This document shows positions 25,201-39,500 of a DNA stretch of 64,000 bases, piece by piece. Source of the DNA: Hymenolepis diminuta. Lineage: Eukaryota; Platyhelminthes; Cestoda; Cyclophyllidea; Hymenolepididae. Both the position numbers and the translations under genes were made by a program. Within the stretch, counting starts at the first letter, position 1. Each line of letters starts with the position of its first letter. The stretch spans positions 680,316-744,315 of the forward strand of contig CAADRB010000010.1 of NCBI GenBank assembly GCA_900708905.1, written 5' to 3'. Under the pieces are notes generated by a model. The model saw nothing but the letters and a program-made list of their open reading frames with translations. It did no database searches and had not been told where the DNA came from.

Positions 25201-28200
25201 CAGACAAGATGGCCACTGGGAATAGGAAAATTTGAAGCATTTATAAAAACGAAATAATCGTTTTGTGGTTAATCGCTGTTGACATTTCGATAAGTTTAAC
25301 TGAATTTGGAGTGATACACAAAATATGGACAGATTAACTTAAGTGTGCGAAAGTATGTAAGTGTAGAATTAATCAGCAAAGTTACAGGCGGTGTTCTGTT
25401 AAGCTAAATGCTACTAAAAACCGTTAGAAAATATTAAATCGAATACCTCTCAGATACGACGTGTCATTGCTCTGTCCTGATTGAATTTTCTTTATCATTT
25501 ACTCGTTTATTCCATAATCGTCGGAAATTTATAATGAGTGAAATTAAATTTCTCCACAGAAAATGCATGAAATTAAAGAAGCAAATGAGTACTTGAGGAG
25601 TGAAATAAATACCATAGCTGAATGATCCTATAGCGAGTAAAAATGGGATATTTTATTTTGCATTAAATCTACCTAACTTAGCAAACGTAAATATAAGCGG
25701 AATATTGTTCAGGTGTAAACTGGAGTTATAAGATAAGGTCAATAGTTCTTTAATATAAATGAACAAATATATCTTAACTTGCATCAAGTATAACATAAAA
25801 TGTAATTGGCAAAATTAATATTCTTCCCATTTACTTTAAACAGTGCCTTTTGAATCACTAATATTAAAGCTTTGAAGTTCTTTCAAATAAATTTTGTTAC
25901 TTCCATTGCGAATTTCTAACCTATTCCATTAGACAAGTTGAAGCCTTTGGCAGTTAGAAGTGGATTTTCCCATTGTTATTGCGATGAACGATTAAAATGA
26001 CAAGAGGGAGAGACACCACATGACAGGCGTTTTATTGTCCTGTTGATCATCCAGCGCTATTTGGCGAGACTCCGGAAAATACTTCGACACGGAACAAAGT
26101 GTGAATTTTCTGTCGATTTCAAATAGCTACAGTATTTTAACGGAGAGTTATCTCATAAAATGGCTCAAGTTATAGATTTGAGTGTTAAGCATAACTGATT
26201 GAAGTTATATTCTTATTCTGAAACACTGATGAGTGCTTTAGTTGTTTGTTGAGGGATGGTCTGTTCATTCCCCCTTTTATTCTACACATATAGTATTATT
26301 ATCCAGCCCATTTGACTAAAACCTTTTTTAAAATTCATATCTAAAATTGGCATTTTATAGAGAGATGTTTTTAGTTTTCACGGTTGCGTTAATCGATGAT
26401 AGGAGTGAATATAATAAAATGATTTAATTAGCTGGAAGAAAGTGTTTATCAAAAGTAGGCCGATTAATTAGTATTTCATGGTCTCTATTATATTTACCTG
26501 GGAAATCTTAGGGTGCATCATTCGATTTTGATGGTCGTTGGCCAGAAATTGCACTTTACGACAGTTCGCTCAAGAATGATAATTTGCATCTATTGTGTAT
26601 GCATACGTTTGTACGTGTAATTGAATTATCCGGGATCTCACTGTCGGACCACATGTCAAGTTCCCTTTGAGAATTGTCGATTTGAAAATGATTTGCCTTC
26701 CCTTATTCTTGAATTTGTCTAGTTTGTCAATCAAATCACTTATAATTGGCATAATATAAAACTATAGGAACTAGCCAAGATCTATTCTCTCGGCGGTCTT
26801 CTGAGTCTTGGAACGTATTTCCCAATAGGTTGCACTATTTGCAAAATCTCACAGTTTAACAGCCAGTTCTACTTCAGCTGATTGTTTACAACTGCTCACA
26901 TCTGAAGTTATGAAGAATTATAAAAATAAATTATTTGCGTCCATCCCATCTTACTTCTATATAATATCAAGTGTTCCTGCATTTATTGATTTTTTCTCTT
27001 TATTATTGTATTATTAGGGTCAGTACGATGTGACTCTAAAATAAAATTTAAGACACTTTACATCCAGTAAAGATCTATGGCTTACAAATGAATATGAAAT
27101 CTCCACCCATAGCAAACTATTCTCTCCATCGCGGTTATTAATACTATGCACTTATGTTTCTTAATTTATTAAACTAATGACAGTTTTATTATCATTATTG
27201 TCCCACGTCGCTGGAAGAACTTTAAATTATAATATTATACTTTAACTATACACAGTCTAAGTGTCAAATCTATGTCTAGTGCAAAAGTTGCTCCAAGAAC
27301 AATAGTAATTTCGACAAGGCGAACACTAGGGATTTCATAACGATCAAATCTATTTTTAAAAAGACTGATTAAAAAAACACTCCTGTTTACTTTAATGTTC
27401 AAAGCATTCATATTTGCTCCTTAACTTTCTATGAATCATTATATTTGACTATGGAGAATATAATGTAGGGTGTTAACCAAGACAGTTAAGAAAACAAACT
27501 TTCGAATCCTTGGTTGTCAAAGAATGAACATTTTTTACACAAAGATTACAATCAAACCCATTTCCACAGAGCACGATTTTGCTAAAATATCATTTTTGTT
27601 CCTTACTTATTTTAAATGTGATACCCTGAGATGCGAGGACTGATAGCAGGAGATCTTGCTATTAGGTACTAAGCTTAATTATATAACGTGATAAACTGAT
27701 CATCTTAAACAGTCCATAAAGTCCGCTAGGTTCAGTTCCATGCTTTACGTGTAATTTCGACATGTTTTCTTTTAATCAGGGCATCTTTAAGTTAGTTGCT
27801 CGAAATTGTGTGGCATAGTTACGGAAAGGAGCTAATTCAAGAATAGAACGCCACATCTAGTCAAATCTGTCAAACCTTATGAAAAGGCCACTCGATGACA
27901 TTTCTTTGCATATAGAAGGGGGCCAAAGAGATGGGGAGAAATAGAGGAGGTAGCAAAAAAAGAAAAGTGGGAAAGTGGAACCCCTTCAGCACCTTCTTCA
28001 ATTTGAAATGCTATTTGAAAAATGATAACAGATAGCAGAAAACCAAACTTCTTTTGACTAATTTTAGGAAATAAGTTATAAATATTGAATGATCGACTTC
28101 ATCTGATGAGTGAAATTTTGTGTTTCGCATCAAATCTTGATTTATTGATTTAAACAGGTTGTGCCAAGTTGTAATAGATTTGTCAATTACTCGCATAATT

Positions 28201-30334
28201 TAACTAGATAAACAAAGTGTCTAATTCATTTAAGGTCAATTATACGAACTTTTAGTTAATTTATTCCCTTTCATTTGGTTTGATCAATTTTAAAGAAACT
28301 AAAACGTCTTTGAATGATAAAGCGATCATTTCTTGAAACATGACAGTGGTATGCTTCATCGAATTATTCTTTTAGAGATACCCTCAGCCATTAAGCTTGA
28401 GTCGTGGTATTGAATCTAATAGATATCGGTGACACACTGATCATAATACACTTCTACTATTGGTGCACAACTAGTGAGCAGAATGGCTGACAACACCAAT
28501 TGAATTTGTCAGAATTCGTGTCTCTGGCCTGAGAGTCCCTAAGGTACCATTATATACCTAAGATGAGTGTTGGAAAACGTTTTCCCGATTGGACTTGACT
28601 TGGGAATTATATGGAAAATATATCTTATTTAACAAATAGATTATTGTTTATGGCATTCTTATAAAACATATACATTGGGTGATTGTGTTAGCATAGCTAG
28701 TTGACATAAAATATGGCAAACTTATTAGATTTTCAATTTTACATTTAGTGGATTTGAAATTAAATTTGTTATAACCGGATTTGTCAAAAAAAGTTGAAAT
28801 TGGAAGCAGATTGAATTTTTTAAGTTGCTTAGCATGCTGGAAATCCTATAAGGCTGGTGGTCTTGACCGAGATCTGAATATTTCAGCAGGAGCGTTTTAC
28901 CTATAGATTTATCAATGTTATTAACATTATCTCATTACTACTTACTTAATATCAGTAGAAGAAACTAGACTGAAACTTGTACATTAGAATGTGATGCTAC
29001 AAAATTGGTCGTAGCAACTGTAATGCCTATTAGGACTATTGACCTTGGAATTTTATCTAAACGACGGATTTCCAGCGTTGGCTTTGGTAAAAGGCAAGTT
29101 GGATAACGTAGAATTAATAAGAATGATACATTACAAGAATAATTATATGGCTCATCATCTTCGTAACAAATAGTCACCTCTTGAAATTTCATGGAAATAC
29201 TGTGAAAATCATAAAATGGAGCTATATGAATGAAAACATATTTCGATCTATACCAGAGTGTGGAATCAATATATACGCATTAGTATATTACAAAGATAAT
29301 AAACAATTAAACAGGTACTAAAAAATTGAAATAAGATATTCGGGGAAAAAGATACTTGTAGTAATTTTTAAAATATGCACAAATTTGACAAAAACATATT
29401 TCCACAGATAATGGCATTTTGCTAAGGTTTAATGAAAAGAAAAAACAATCATTCAGATTGCAGTTGAGGTGAGGATTGAAGATGGTCACTGAGCCGAATA
29501 TACGGTAGATAGAGCTTTTAACTAACGACACATTTATTGATCCATCGATCTCTCTAATGCTTAAATATCTGCAGAAAGTCAAAGAAACAACGTGGCATTT
29601 TTCATAGACAAAAGGGGTCATTTTATTAAAATTATCCAGGTGAATAAGAAGCTAAATAAAAATTTCTATTTATTAGTAATATGGAAGTAACATAAAATAT
29701 TCAATCTTAATAAATGTCTCTCTGTGTATTTTAAATTTTAACATTTAATCAATTAAATTTTGCTGCTAATTTGTGCCGTTCACTACTTTAAATCAATGAA
29801 ACTTTTGTGTAAGATATCAAGGTTGCTTTGCCCGCCAAAGGAAAATTGACTCTCAATAATAATTCGTGAGAGTTTTTATTTATTATCTATGCCTCCTTTT
29901 TCTGTTTACTATCCAAATAATATTTCTGTTTAAGTTAATCATTTCGGCACCGTTCAAGACCTAATTTTTACGAAATGCTATACATGTAAATATAATGTCC
30001 CGATAAACTAAGTCTAGTGTAACTACAATCAGTAATGATTTTTTAACTAATTTCTGTTACATTTTCTATCTGATATTTTGTGGCATATTAGTTTCATTGT
30101 TAACATTTCATTTGAAATTACGATCTCATTTGATTTATTAAAATTTAGTTATTTATATTTTTCTCCAAATTTTGTTTTAGATTTCGGCCACTCGAGTTCA
30201 TTCCGTCTAAATTATAAAGCCAAACATAATTATTTTAATTTTAAACAAAAATTTCTCTTTATTTGATGAAGCTGTGTCGCCCGATCCGTCATACTGGCGC
30301 GGTAGTAATTAATTTCTTCCCTTAATGCCAAGCT
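22275..30334. other. Intergenic region between Wnt and TTLL3 5' ends (about 8 kb)
   Basis: AT-rich. Apart from the candidate promoter island at 24290-24540 I see no gene. Open frames here, up to about 104 codons, are of the size expected by chance and lack recognisable domains. Because the genes diverge, this stretch probably contains the control regions of both. Confidence 0.7.
24290..24540 (-). promoter_or_regulatory. Candidate Wnt promoter and 5'UTR exon
   Basis: A GC-richer island about 2 kb upstream of the Wnt ATG. On the minus strand it holds an inverted CCAAT box (ATTGG, 24472-24468) and ends at a strong splice donor, AGG|GTAAGT, with the last exon base at 24290. Splicing to the acceptor just before the Wnt start (after TTTGTAG, about 22302) would give an untranslated leader with a tiny upstream frame (ATG CGT CGA GTA..., closing at TAG 8 codons on). 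This is inference from signals only. Confidence 0.33.
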
Positions 30335-30503
30335 ATGTCATTTCAACATCAATCGGGTAGAGTCAGGCTTGGTCTTCTGGCTCCAAAACACTTAAATAAC
30401 TTTAGTAATTTGTGTGCCGAAACTATAACAAAATATCGTATTCAAACTTTGTCAGAAAAGGGCGAAATGAATTTTGTGACAATGAGAAACAATTGTGCTC
30501 CAG
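30335..30503 (+). CDS. TTLL3: TTLL3 exon 1 (residues 1-56)
   Basis: ATG at 30335 with an in-frame TAA 12 bases before it, which fixes the start if this is the first exon. Codes for [15 protein letters not shown] and so on, with no recognised motif. It ends after CCA G at G|GTGATT (phase 1). Support is only the phase match to exons 2 and 3. Confidence 0.55.
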
Positions 30504-33500
30504 GTGATTTACTTAACAAATTACTCTCGTAATTAAAATATAATTTAGGTTTAATCTTTCACATATTTTTATATTTAGTTAAATCTTATTCGAACATGGA
30601 CTTGGATCTTGAAAGTGAGTTTTGATTAATTTATTCATGCACAAATAAATTATATGTCTATCCTATACCAATTGGGTGCGTATTCGCATCTGATTGGTTG
30701 AACTATCTACCAATGGTAATACGTGTGCAATGATCCTAGGGTATTTATGTCTACTTTTTATTAGCTCCCAACAGACGCCAAATAAACCGGCGGTACTTCA
30801 AACGTCCTCTCGTTTTCATTGTTCCTCTCATATCAGATCTTCTACCGTTTCATCAAACGGACGAACTGTCCATCTTTGATCCACCAGATTTTCATGATAA
30901 TCGACTAGTGGTTTATCACTTCGCCCGTGATAAAACACCTCAGGTTGATAGAAGTACTGTTTGTCGACTACCTCCTTTAGATCTTCACCCTGGCTCTTCT
31001 CTGTCACGACTTTCCGACGTCTTTACAACCTCTCGCCCTGAAGAACCAAAATCTGTGCATACTGCATCTTTATCCTTACTAAATAAACAAAGTGAAAGCG
31101 ATATGTTCCAAATTTATGATACCGGAGCACATAACAGTAGTATTGAAGGAATGGATGGCGTTGCTGTAGGAGCTGCAACTTGTCTTCTTGCTTCACGGAA
31201 ACATCCAAAACCTCCTAATGGAATGCTCACTGCTGATCAGGCCGTCCTCTCAAAGGCGAAAGCCATTGCAGATGAAGCAATTAAGGTTGGCATTTTGGCC
31301 CATTTTCCAATTCTTCATTACATTTTAATGGTAAATGAGTCAGTGTAGGTCAAGTTTAATATATTTACATTTAAGTCGCGGATTAAAACTGCTGGTAACT
31401 AAAGTTTGCTATGCAGGCGTTTAATTTAAAAGACTTGATCTGTTTAAATTTTGATAACTTAATCTTTGTATAGTCGTGTTATCTGCTTCCGGGGGTCCCT
31501 GATTAAAGAATAATGGAACCATTTAAGCAATACATTTGGCTTTATTTCAATCGACAATTTCATTATTATTACCCAGAGTAATGCGGAAAATGTTCACTAT
31601 TTTCAATTGTGGGAAGCAACTGACATCGAATAACAGAGATTCCGACAAATCAAAACTATACAGAGAGCAAAGTCAAGGCATCAAATTTACTAAATGGATA
31701 GTTTGCTTTCCAAAATCTAAATTTCACAATTCGTCCCCTGGATTGTAGTAAACGCCTGCCGACAACGCTCAGTGCTTATTGAACGGTATTATTTAACTAA
31801 GAAGGGTCGGCCTTACTGCTTTGATTCACTTTTCTTTCAGCAGTTGAGAAGGTAGATAATCTCATACGATACTTCGCAGTTCACAATTCTAACGAACGCT
31901 GAGAAGTTGATAAAAATAATATAACCACTAAAATGTGTTTGTTTTATATGTGGAAATGAGAGGCTCTTTGTATGCATTACATTTGCATTACAAATTAAAA
32001 ATATCTTCTTTATCTACTGAACAAGGACACACTTTAATCTCTCTTCGTATAGTACTTAAGAAGTTGATTGATATTTTTTATTAGACTCATTTTTCTATTC
32101 ATCCGAAGTAGTTTAATTTCAAATTGCAGTACTTTTTCACGCTGATGCGCTTTTAGCAATGAATATATATATATATATGTCGTTTTTAGGCAGTGTCCAG
32201 TTAAATGTCGATAAAATATGAGTAGTAAGTGTAGTCGCATTTAAAACTATAACATCATATATAAAAGACTTAGGATATTTTAGGTATTTTGCTTGAATCA
32301 CTGTAATATTAATCTTGCTCTATTTATTGTTCAACAGTAATTAATGAAAAGCTTCTACAAAATATTGCTCCCATTTGTTCGAAAATGCAGTTTTTGCATT
32401 ACAATTCATTTAGAAGTTCGATTTTGCATCGTAAATCCTTATACTGACTTTGCTTCTTTTGCTGTCCATTGAACTTTGAAACGATTAAGTCCAACTTTGT
32501 AGAAAATCTCCGACAAGCAAATATGGGATTTACTTCCCTCTACGTTACACAGAGATTTTGAAGAACCAGATGGAGTTGAATTTGATTCGTTTACGTAACT
32601 GTAATTCTAATCCAGCGAATGTTTGATTAGCAACTTCCGGTCGTCCCGATTCGAGCGTGTAACGAAACTTTACAGTCTATAAACTTCTCGAACGGGAACA
32701 TTTAAATTTAATGGTCATGAAGTAACGGGATCTCCTTTTTACTTGATGCTGTTCTGACTTAGGAAGATCCTGACTGATTTTTTGAATTCAGAAATTGAAT
32801 ATTATTTCACGCACATTAAAAGAAATTAATGAATTGCTTAATGTTTGATTAAATGTTCACTTCAGCACTCCTAGCCTAATAAATAGTTTGCACAAGTTCT
32901 GTGAATTCTAAGAGGTAGGTATTTAGAAGAAAGTTATGTTACTGTTAAAAAATTCTGTCTTCCATATTTGATCGCTTTTTATTATTCAATGAAATTTATT
33001 AAGACCGGAACTTTATTTTGTGTTTAGGCGATTATTAACTATATAATATCGTCTTTATTTAATATATATATATGTATGTATAAGTATATAAACAGGCGCA
33101 CCCATAACTATAAGAATAGAATTAGGTCAGATGGAAGGGAGAAATGATTCAATGGATACGGATCATTTACTTGTTCAATATCCAGCTCAAAAGAATATAT
33201 AATGCTGCTTTGAAGGGACTGGCAATGAGATTTATTTCATCAATGACTTTATTTATATTTGCACTGATAGAAAAGTAATCTCATCGGTAGTACAAAGACA
33301 TTTCTTTCATTTCTGTAAATATTTGCATACAATTGGTGGCCTTGTTCTTCACTGTTTTTGCTTATATAATAAGTTTCGATGTTGTTTTGTGTCCCTTTTG
33401 TTGGAAATTAATTATAAGTTGGTGTTTGAATGAATTCGAGCTTTGGGAGTCCTGAGATTTGATTGTACTTCTAATGGTATAACAGAGTATTTGATAGAGA

Positions 33501-36500
33501 TATGTTTTCTTAAAAAGGATGTCTTGATTGAGAATGCTAACAAAGACGCCTTGAATTTAACTTTAACGTTATGTATTCTTTATTCTCTAGTCACCTAGAT
33601 ATGCCTAATAGGATAGAGTAACGTAACTTCAAATGTCAATCTCCAATCAGTCATGGTTGATTATATTTATCATGTTAAAAGTAATATTTTGTAACACAAA
33701 TTGGGTAGTTTCGCTTAAGAATCATTCATATTAAACGCTTTGGATATTCACCATTGATTGTTCGAATTAAATCCAATTTTGAAAACTTTGCAGAGGATAA
33801 TCAGACATAGAATAAACTGTATATAATTAGAATGTGGTTAAGTATTAACGAATCAGAGTTCTATGCTCATTGATGCACATCTAGTAGAAGAATTGCCAAC
33901 CACTCTGATTACTGCAACGAGATGGATGGCAGAATGCAAAACACATTAGAAAAACTTCATGAAACCTTTTACTCGCTTTAGGTTAGTGTCAGAGAACGCT
34001 TTCTTTCAATATACCTCGGAACCAAGTGTAATAAGTAACCTTTTGCCATAATTTATAAATTAATAGCTATATGTTAACAATGTTAAGGTTTATTTAAATG
34101 TAACATTCAGGCATAAAAAATCACTTGTTTAAAAAGTTTGGACATTGAAATCTTTTTAAAATTCTCAAAAGAGCAGTTGTGGGCAAAAGATTTGAAATCG
34201 CTTAAGTGGTCCTTTCGCGAGATTATAGTTTCCTCAAGAGTATTTGTTTTATACCTGACTACGTGACGAGATATTGAAAAAATACTGGGGTGAGTTAAAA
34301 TGAAATCAAAATTTGAATTGTTACTTCATTTGATACAAATTTAAATTCATTCATGATTCAAACGGAGAAATATTAATCTTACTTTTACTTAAATCGGACT
34401 ATTTAAAATTTTAGGTATAGATTAATGGGTTTTCGATGACTCAGATTAGAATATTAATGTAACTAAACAAAAGTCTACTCTTTTTTTACCTTTCCTGATA
34501 CCTAGAAACCTAATTTCGTTTATTTTAATTCTGAAACTTGTAAGAATTTTTTTCCTTTTATCAACTGTCTAATTTTTTTAAAAGTATTTTCGCTATATAT
34601 TAGCCATGCATCCTATGTGTATGTAAACCAAAGCTTTACTCTGAAGCAACTGTTTCAGAAAAGTCATTTTTCGAAGGACGGAAATAAACCATGTGGAAGA
34701 ATTTTGTTGTTATTTTATGCCATAAATTTATGATACGTTTTAAATAATGACAGGAGATTTAGATAAGCAAGTATTAAATTATGTATTCTGGTCTATAAAC
34801 CAACTTCCTTTTATCTAATCATCTTAGAAAAAAATTTCTCCATTTTATTTGAACCAGCGTCAACTAAAGTGCTTGTTTTTTCTCCAATCGAACTAATTCT
34901 ATTCGGAGGGTCAATAAAATGCTCGTGAATGCGGGCTTTCGTTCTTGAAAATTAACATCCAATTTTTATCATCTTGTCCCGAAAGTCAAGCTCCAACTCG
35001 ATGCCGTCAATAATCTCAAGGAAATTAGTTTTCAAGTATGTAAAGGCCCTAATCTTAACTGGAGTTGTGTAGAAATCTCGGTTTCATGGCTGAAATCTCT
35101 TGATATTTCTGCTTCCTCTTCGTTAAGTGTCACAATGAAAGCTGTATTTTTTAAATTCGTTTAAAAAAGACTAAAACGTGTGCTCCGATAGAATTCTCAG
35201 ATAAATCATCACAAAATATCTCATTAATTGATTTTAATGGCTAAATTACCCCAACATCAAAAGTACTTTGGAGAAAAATGCAACCCAAGAATGAGCTGAA
35301 ATAAGTGTTGCTTTGTTATTAAAGTAACTGATAAATTGCCCCATTACGCGTTTATTAAGATGTAACGGCCATCTGAGGACTGCTTTAGTCAGTTAAAAGT
35401 TTATCCTTTTAAAAATGTCCACTTTGGGACCGAATATTAGTACGTTTCGGTTGTGTTCACTGACTGCCACTTATTGGTCGCAACTAGAGCGAACTCCAGT
35501 TGATAGAAATTTTCGCCACTCTTATCTACCTTCTTTTGGCCGTAGAAACTGAATCGAAGGGATACGACCAACCGTTCAAATAAATCAAATAGCTGGCATG
35601 CTTTGAATGTCGCGGATATAAATTCACCCAGAAATTAAATTTATAAAAATTTAGTTTTATCCCATTGTGACATTTCAAATGAAAAAGTTGAGAGCTCAAT
35701 GCTTGCAGAATTTATTTGACTTAAGACTCTTGACATTCTGACTCTATAGCCAGCCCTTATTCAAACCCCGTTTCATCTTTTATCAGACTCTCTTTAGCGA
35801 ATTAGATGTCTTGTTAAGATTAATATGCTAAAACGATGAATGTTTTGGCAACTATGTTATTTCTTCGTATTAAAGGAAAATGTATGGCGTTTTACACACT
35901 TGAGTTCAATCTAAATTTAGAATGGTATGGTTTTCGACTTTTTTGGGGAAAAAATCGTGATTTATGGCGTGACGCTGTGTTTTTGTCCAGCTAACTTATC
36001 TTTTAGGCTTATTTTAGCCTTATTTTTAGTAAAACTGTTAAATTAATTCTTACCATTATGCCTTATTATTGTTCCTGACAATGTAAAATTTCTTCTCGAG
36101 TTTTAATCATGCATTTGCACCTGAGCATATGAAGTAGCAAATATTCCCGTAAAGGATGAAACGCGGAGATGATCGAATAGGAGTATATAATATCATGCAC
36201 TTTATCGAGAAGAGTATAATTCTCTTCTTTGTATCCAGATGTTTCAAAACTCAATTTCATTTCTGAATGAGTTCATGTCCACAATATTTAGAGCATACTG
36301 ACAAGTAGATTTAAGTAAATGGATGGTCATGCAACTTTGATTCATTGGTATATTCCTACAGCCCTGAACAGAGGAAGCAATTTAAACATAGCAAAGCTCA
36401 CTAGAGTTAACTCAAGTTTACCGCTATTTAATTAGCGAAAGTATTTTTTATATTTTCGCTTTCTGAACTGCACGCTTGTTTTGTATTCTTATGGAGTAGG

Positions 36501-39500
36501 GTTGGTTATGAAATGCCAAATTGAAATTTATAGAACTCAGTCGTCTATTGCGTGCAAGATGAGGTTTGTCCAAAAATTCAATCCTGAACTGTAAAATTCT
36601 TTATACGTCTCAAGCTGACTCTGAACAACACTTAAATTTCTTCATAAATAATATTATTTTATTGCTTCTAAAATGGAGAAGGACAAACTTTATTAAAGGC
36701 TTGGTTGGGTTGATTAAAGATCTTAGAGTTCCTCGCTTTTATATGGGGAAATTTATTTACATATAAAGGGAAGAATTTTTCAAAATATTGTTGCATTTTT
36801 ACAAATAGTGTTTTTGCTCTGATACAATTTAAGCTGCATTTCAGTCACGCAAAAAACTTGTTTATTTCAAGATTTTTTTTAATTTTATGATTAAGCTATA
36901 CGATAATTTTTAACCATAGTTCATACAAGTCGTTTTATTAGTAGTTCCGGTTGTACATTTCATTGATCAGTCCAGATTTGATACCAGATATTATAATTAT
37001 CCATATGAAAGAACCTGTTCAGAGAATGATTTGGAGATTTATGGCTTAGCAGTATATAATTGGAAAAATAGTCGCTTTTAATCTATAAAACAAATTAGAT
37101 GACGTTGAAAAGATTTTTCACAATTCACTGTTGCTAAACAACACTCTGAATTTCCAAAAGTATTACTGAAAACCACCACTTACTTATAAATGCACATTTA
37201 TATAATTTTATTTTTTTCGACCTCACTGCAGCCATCAGAATAGGACATCTTTCTTAGCAAACTTTTTGAATCGCTAAAACGTCACCTACTTTTTGGTTGA
37301 GTGAATTCTTCGAACTTCAAAAATGGATTTCGCAGTCTTGAAATGAGTTAATCATTCCATGCAATGTTAGGATTTTGAAGCGTTAGGTGATTAGGCAAGT
37401 ACCAATTTTAGACCTATGTTATTGAACGATTAAAAAGGCAGGTTAAATTGAAAAAATTCTGTGAAAACTTTTTGTCTGTGGAATGCTATATGGTTCAAAT
37501 AACTAAATGTTTGCACTACCATAATCGGCAGTATATTACTGACCACGTGTTTAAAATTCGAATATTTTACTAGATATTTAAAATAATTTGAACAGCCGCT
37601 TTGGGCAAATATAGAGACATACGAGAGGAGCTCAAAATACGAGAGTTTAATTAACTCTGCAATATTTATTGGCAGTAAAATGTTCGCAGAGTTTTGGCAG
37701 TCGTATTCTCGTTCTGTCTCATCGGGAAAATAGTTTTCCAGAACGCTCAGGTGAAAAATGGTGTTAGCCATTCTGTATTGTCTGTTTTTAGTTAACTTGG
37801 TTGTTTATTAATCTTTGTATTTTTAAGTAACTTTATTGGATAAAATTGTCAGATACCATTAGGAAATAAATAATTTTATTACATGTTTGCTTAATAAAAG
37901 CTATATAGACTTGTTTCAATTAAGAAGCCTTTTAGGCAACTCTTCTCTTTGAAGAAGTTTGTTCATGTATTTAACGTCTGTACTAAAACGAGTTCTGACA
38001 ATTTTTTTAGGTTTCTAAACCATAATACTCACGATATGTTTAAATCTACCGAATTTTCAATCTATATTATATTTACCTGACCCATTACAACTTTTGTAAA
38101 ATTGCGCCTATTTCAATAAAGATTGGACGCTAATACAAATCTTTGCAAGGTATTAACGGCAGGCTAAAATTTCCTTTCAGAAAAACAAGGTCTTTGCAGT
38201 ACTTGGACCCTATCGACACATTCGAGAAGGTCTGCGCCGTCGAGGATGGGTGGAGAAATTCTACCGTGCACCGATTGTAATAACCACTGACAGGATGTCA
38301 GACACTCGTAATACTCTCAAAAAGAGCTCAGAAAATTCCTCTCCGAATGTGGACGCTGCCAATGATGATGGCGATTATGGTGTTATTCGGGGAGAGGATC
38401 TTCCACATACCGCAAATGGTGAGTAGGAGAATTTACTTAAGCATTTCATGGCGAAATAATTTTTTGATATTTGGATACTTATAATCCAAGAGGAAGGGGA
38501 GTCATAGTAAGAACAGTCAATGCTATGACATTAGATCTTAGCCCATGTTAAGGGGAGCTACAATCGAGTGCTGTGCCGGATAGGTCGATAACATCACAAG
38601 TCACAGGTCGAGATATTAATTCTCACTGATACACGTTCAGTGACGGGTACAGTCTACGGGAATTGTAAATTCTGGTCAGTAGTGAGATATGCCTTTCGCT
38701 GGTGAAAAACTCGGTTTCTAAACTAATGTATATTCAATAATTGGGATAGATCCAGTAAATATAGCCGAAGAATGTTGGCATAGTGTAGTCCAGATTCACA
38801 ATTTAACGATTTCAGGGTAAGTATTTAATTGAGAAGACAACTATGCCATTTAGTCTGAATAGTAATTGCCAGTATTTTTGGAATATCATAAATCGTCCTT
38901 TATTATTTCGTCCTCATGTTAATGTCGAACTTGTTTGTATAAACCCCTTGTCATTTTTTTCAGGCAGACGCTTATTACCCTGGGAGGAAAGAAATGGCTT
39001 CTATGGCCTTTTGGTACGTCATTTCATTATTTGAAATTAGTACTAAACTTAATTTAAATCACAGCGTTTAATTCTCTAATTAAGCGCTGGATACAAGATT
39101 TCATCACTGATGGTAGATTGGCATTCCTTTTAAATTTACTTATTTATTCTAATACCTGTTAGTATTTATTAATGCATAATTGTCATTCAACCATGCCAAC
39201 TCCCTATTGGTCTTTACAATGACGTCATTTATGCATCATTCCTCTCCTTTATCTTATTGTATATGTAAACTCATGCATGTTTGTTATTGTATGATGTGGC
39301 TATCTAAAGGCTCCTCTCTTCTTGAACTCAATGCATTCTACTTTACTTGTTGTCAGTAAATTCCAGTCCGAAGTTTGTTTCACAGTTTGAAATAGGATAT
39401 TCATATCTTAGTCATTATTGAAGAATCGAATATTTCTTCATGTGTGCAGCGATTAAGATGCTGGTCAATGAGGTCAGATTATATATTCAATACCCATCAA

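Noticed and set aside
29307..29621. 104-codon minus-strand frame in the intergenic region
   Set aside because: No motif, composition like non-coding DNA, no splice or promoter context.
37430..37771. 113-codon open frame on the minus strand in TTLL3 intron 3
   Set aside because: Length is within chance for this amount of AT-rich DNA, no domain is recognisable, and it lies inside a long intron.
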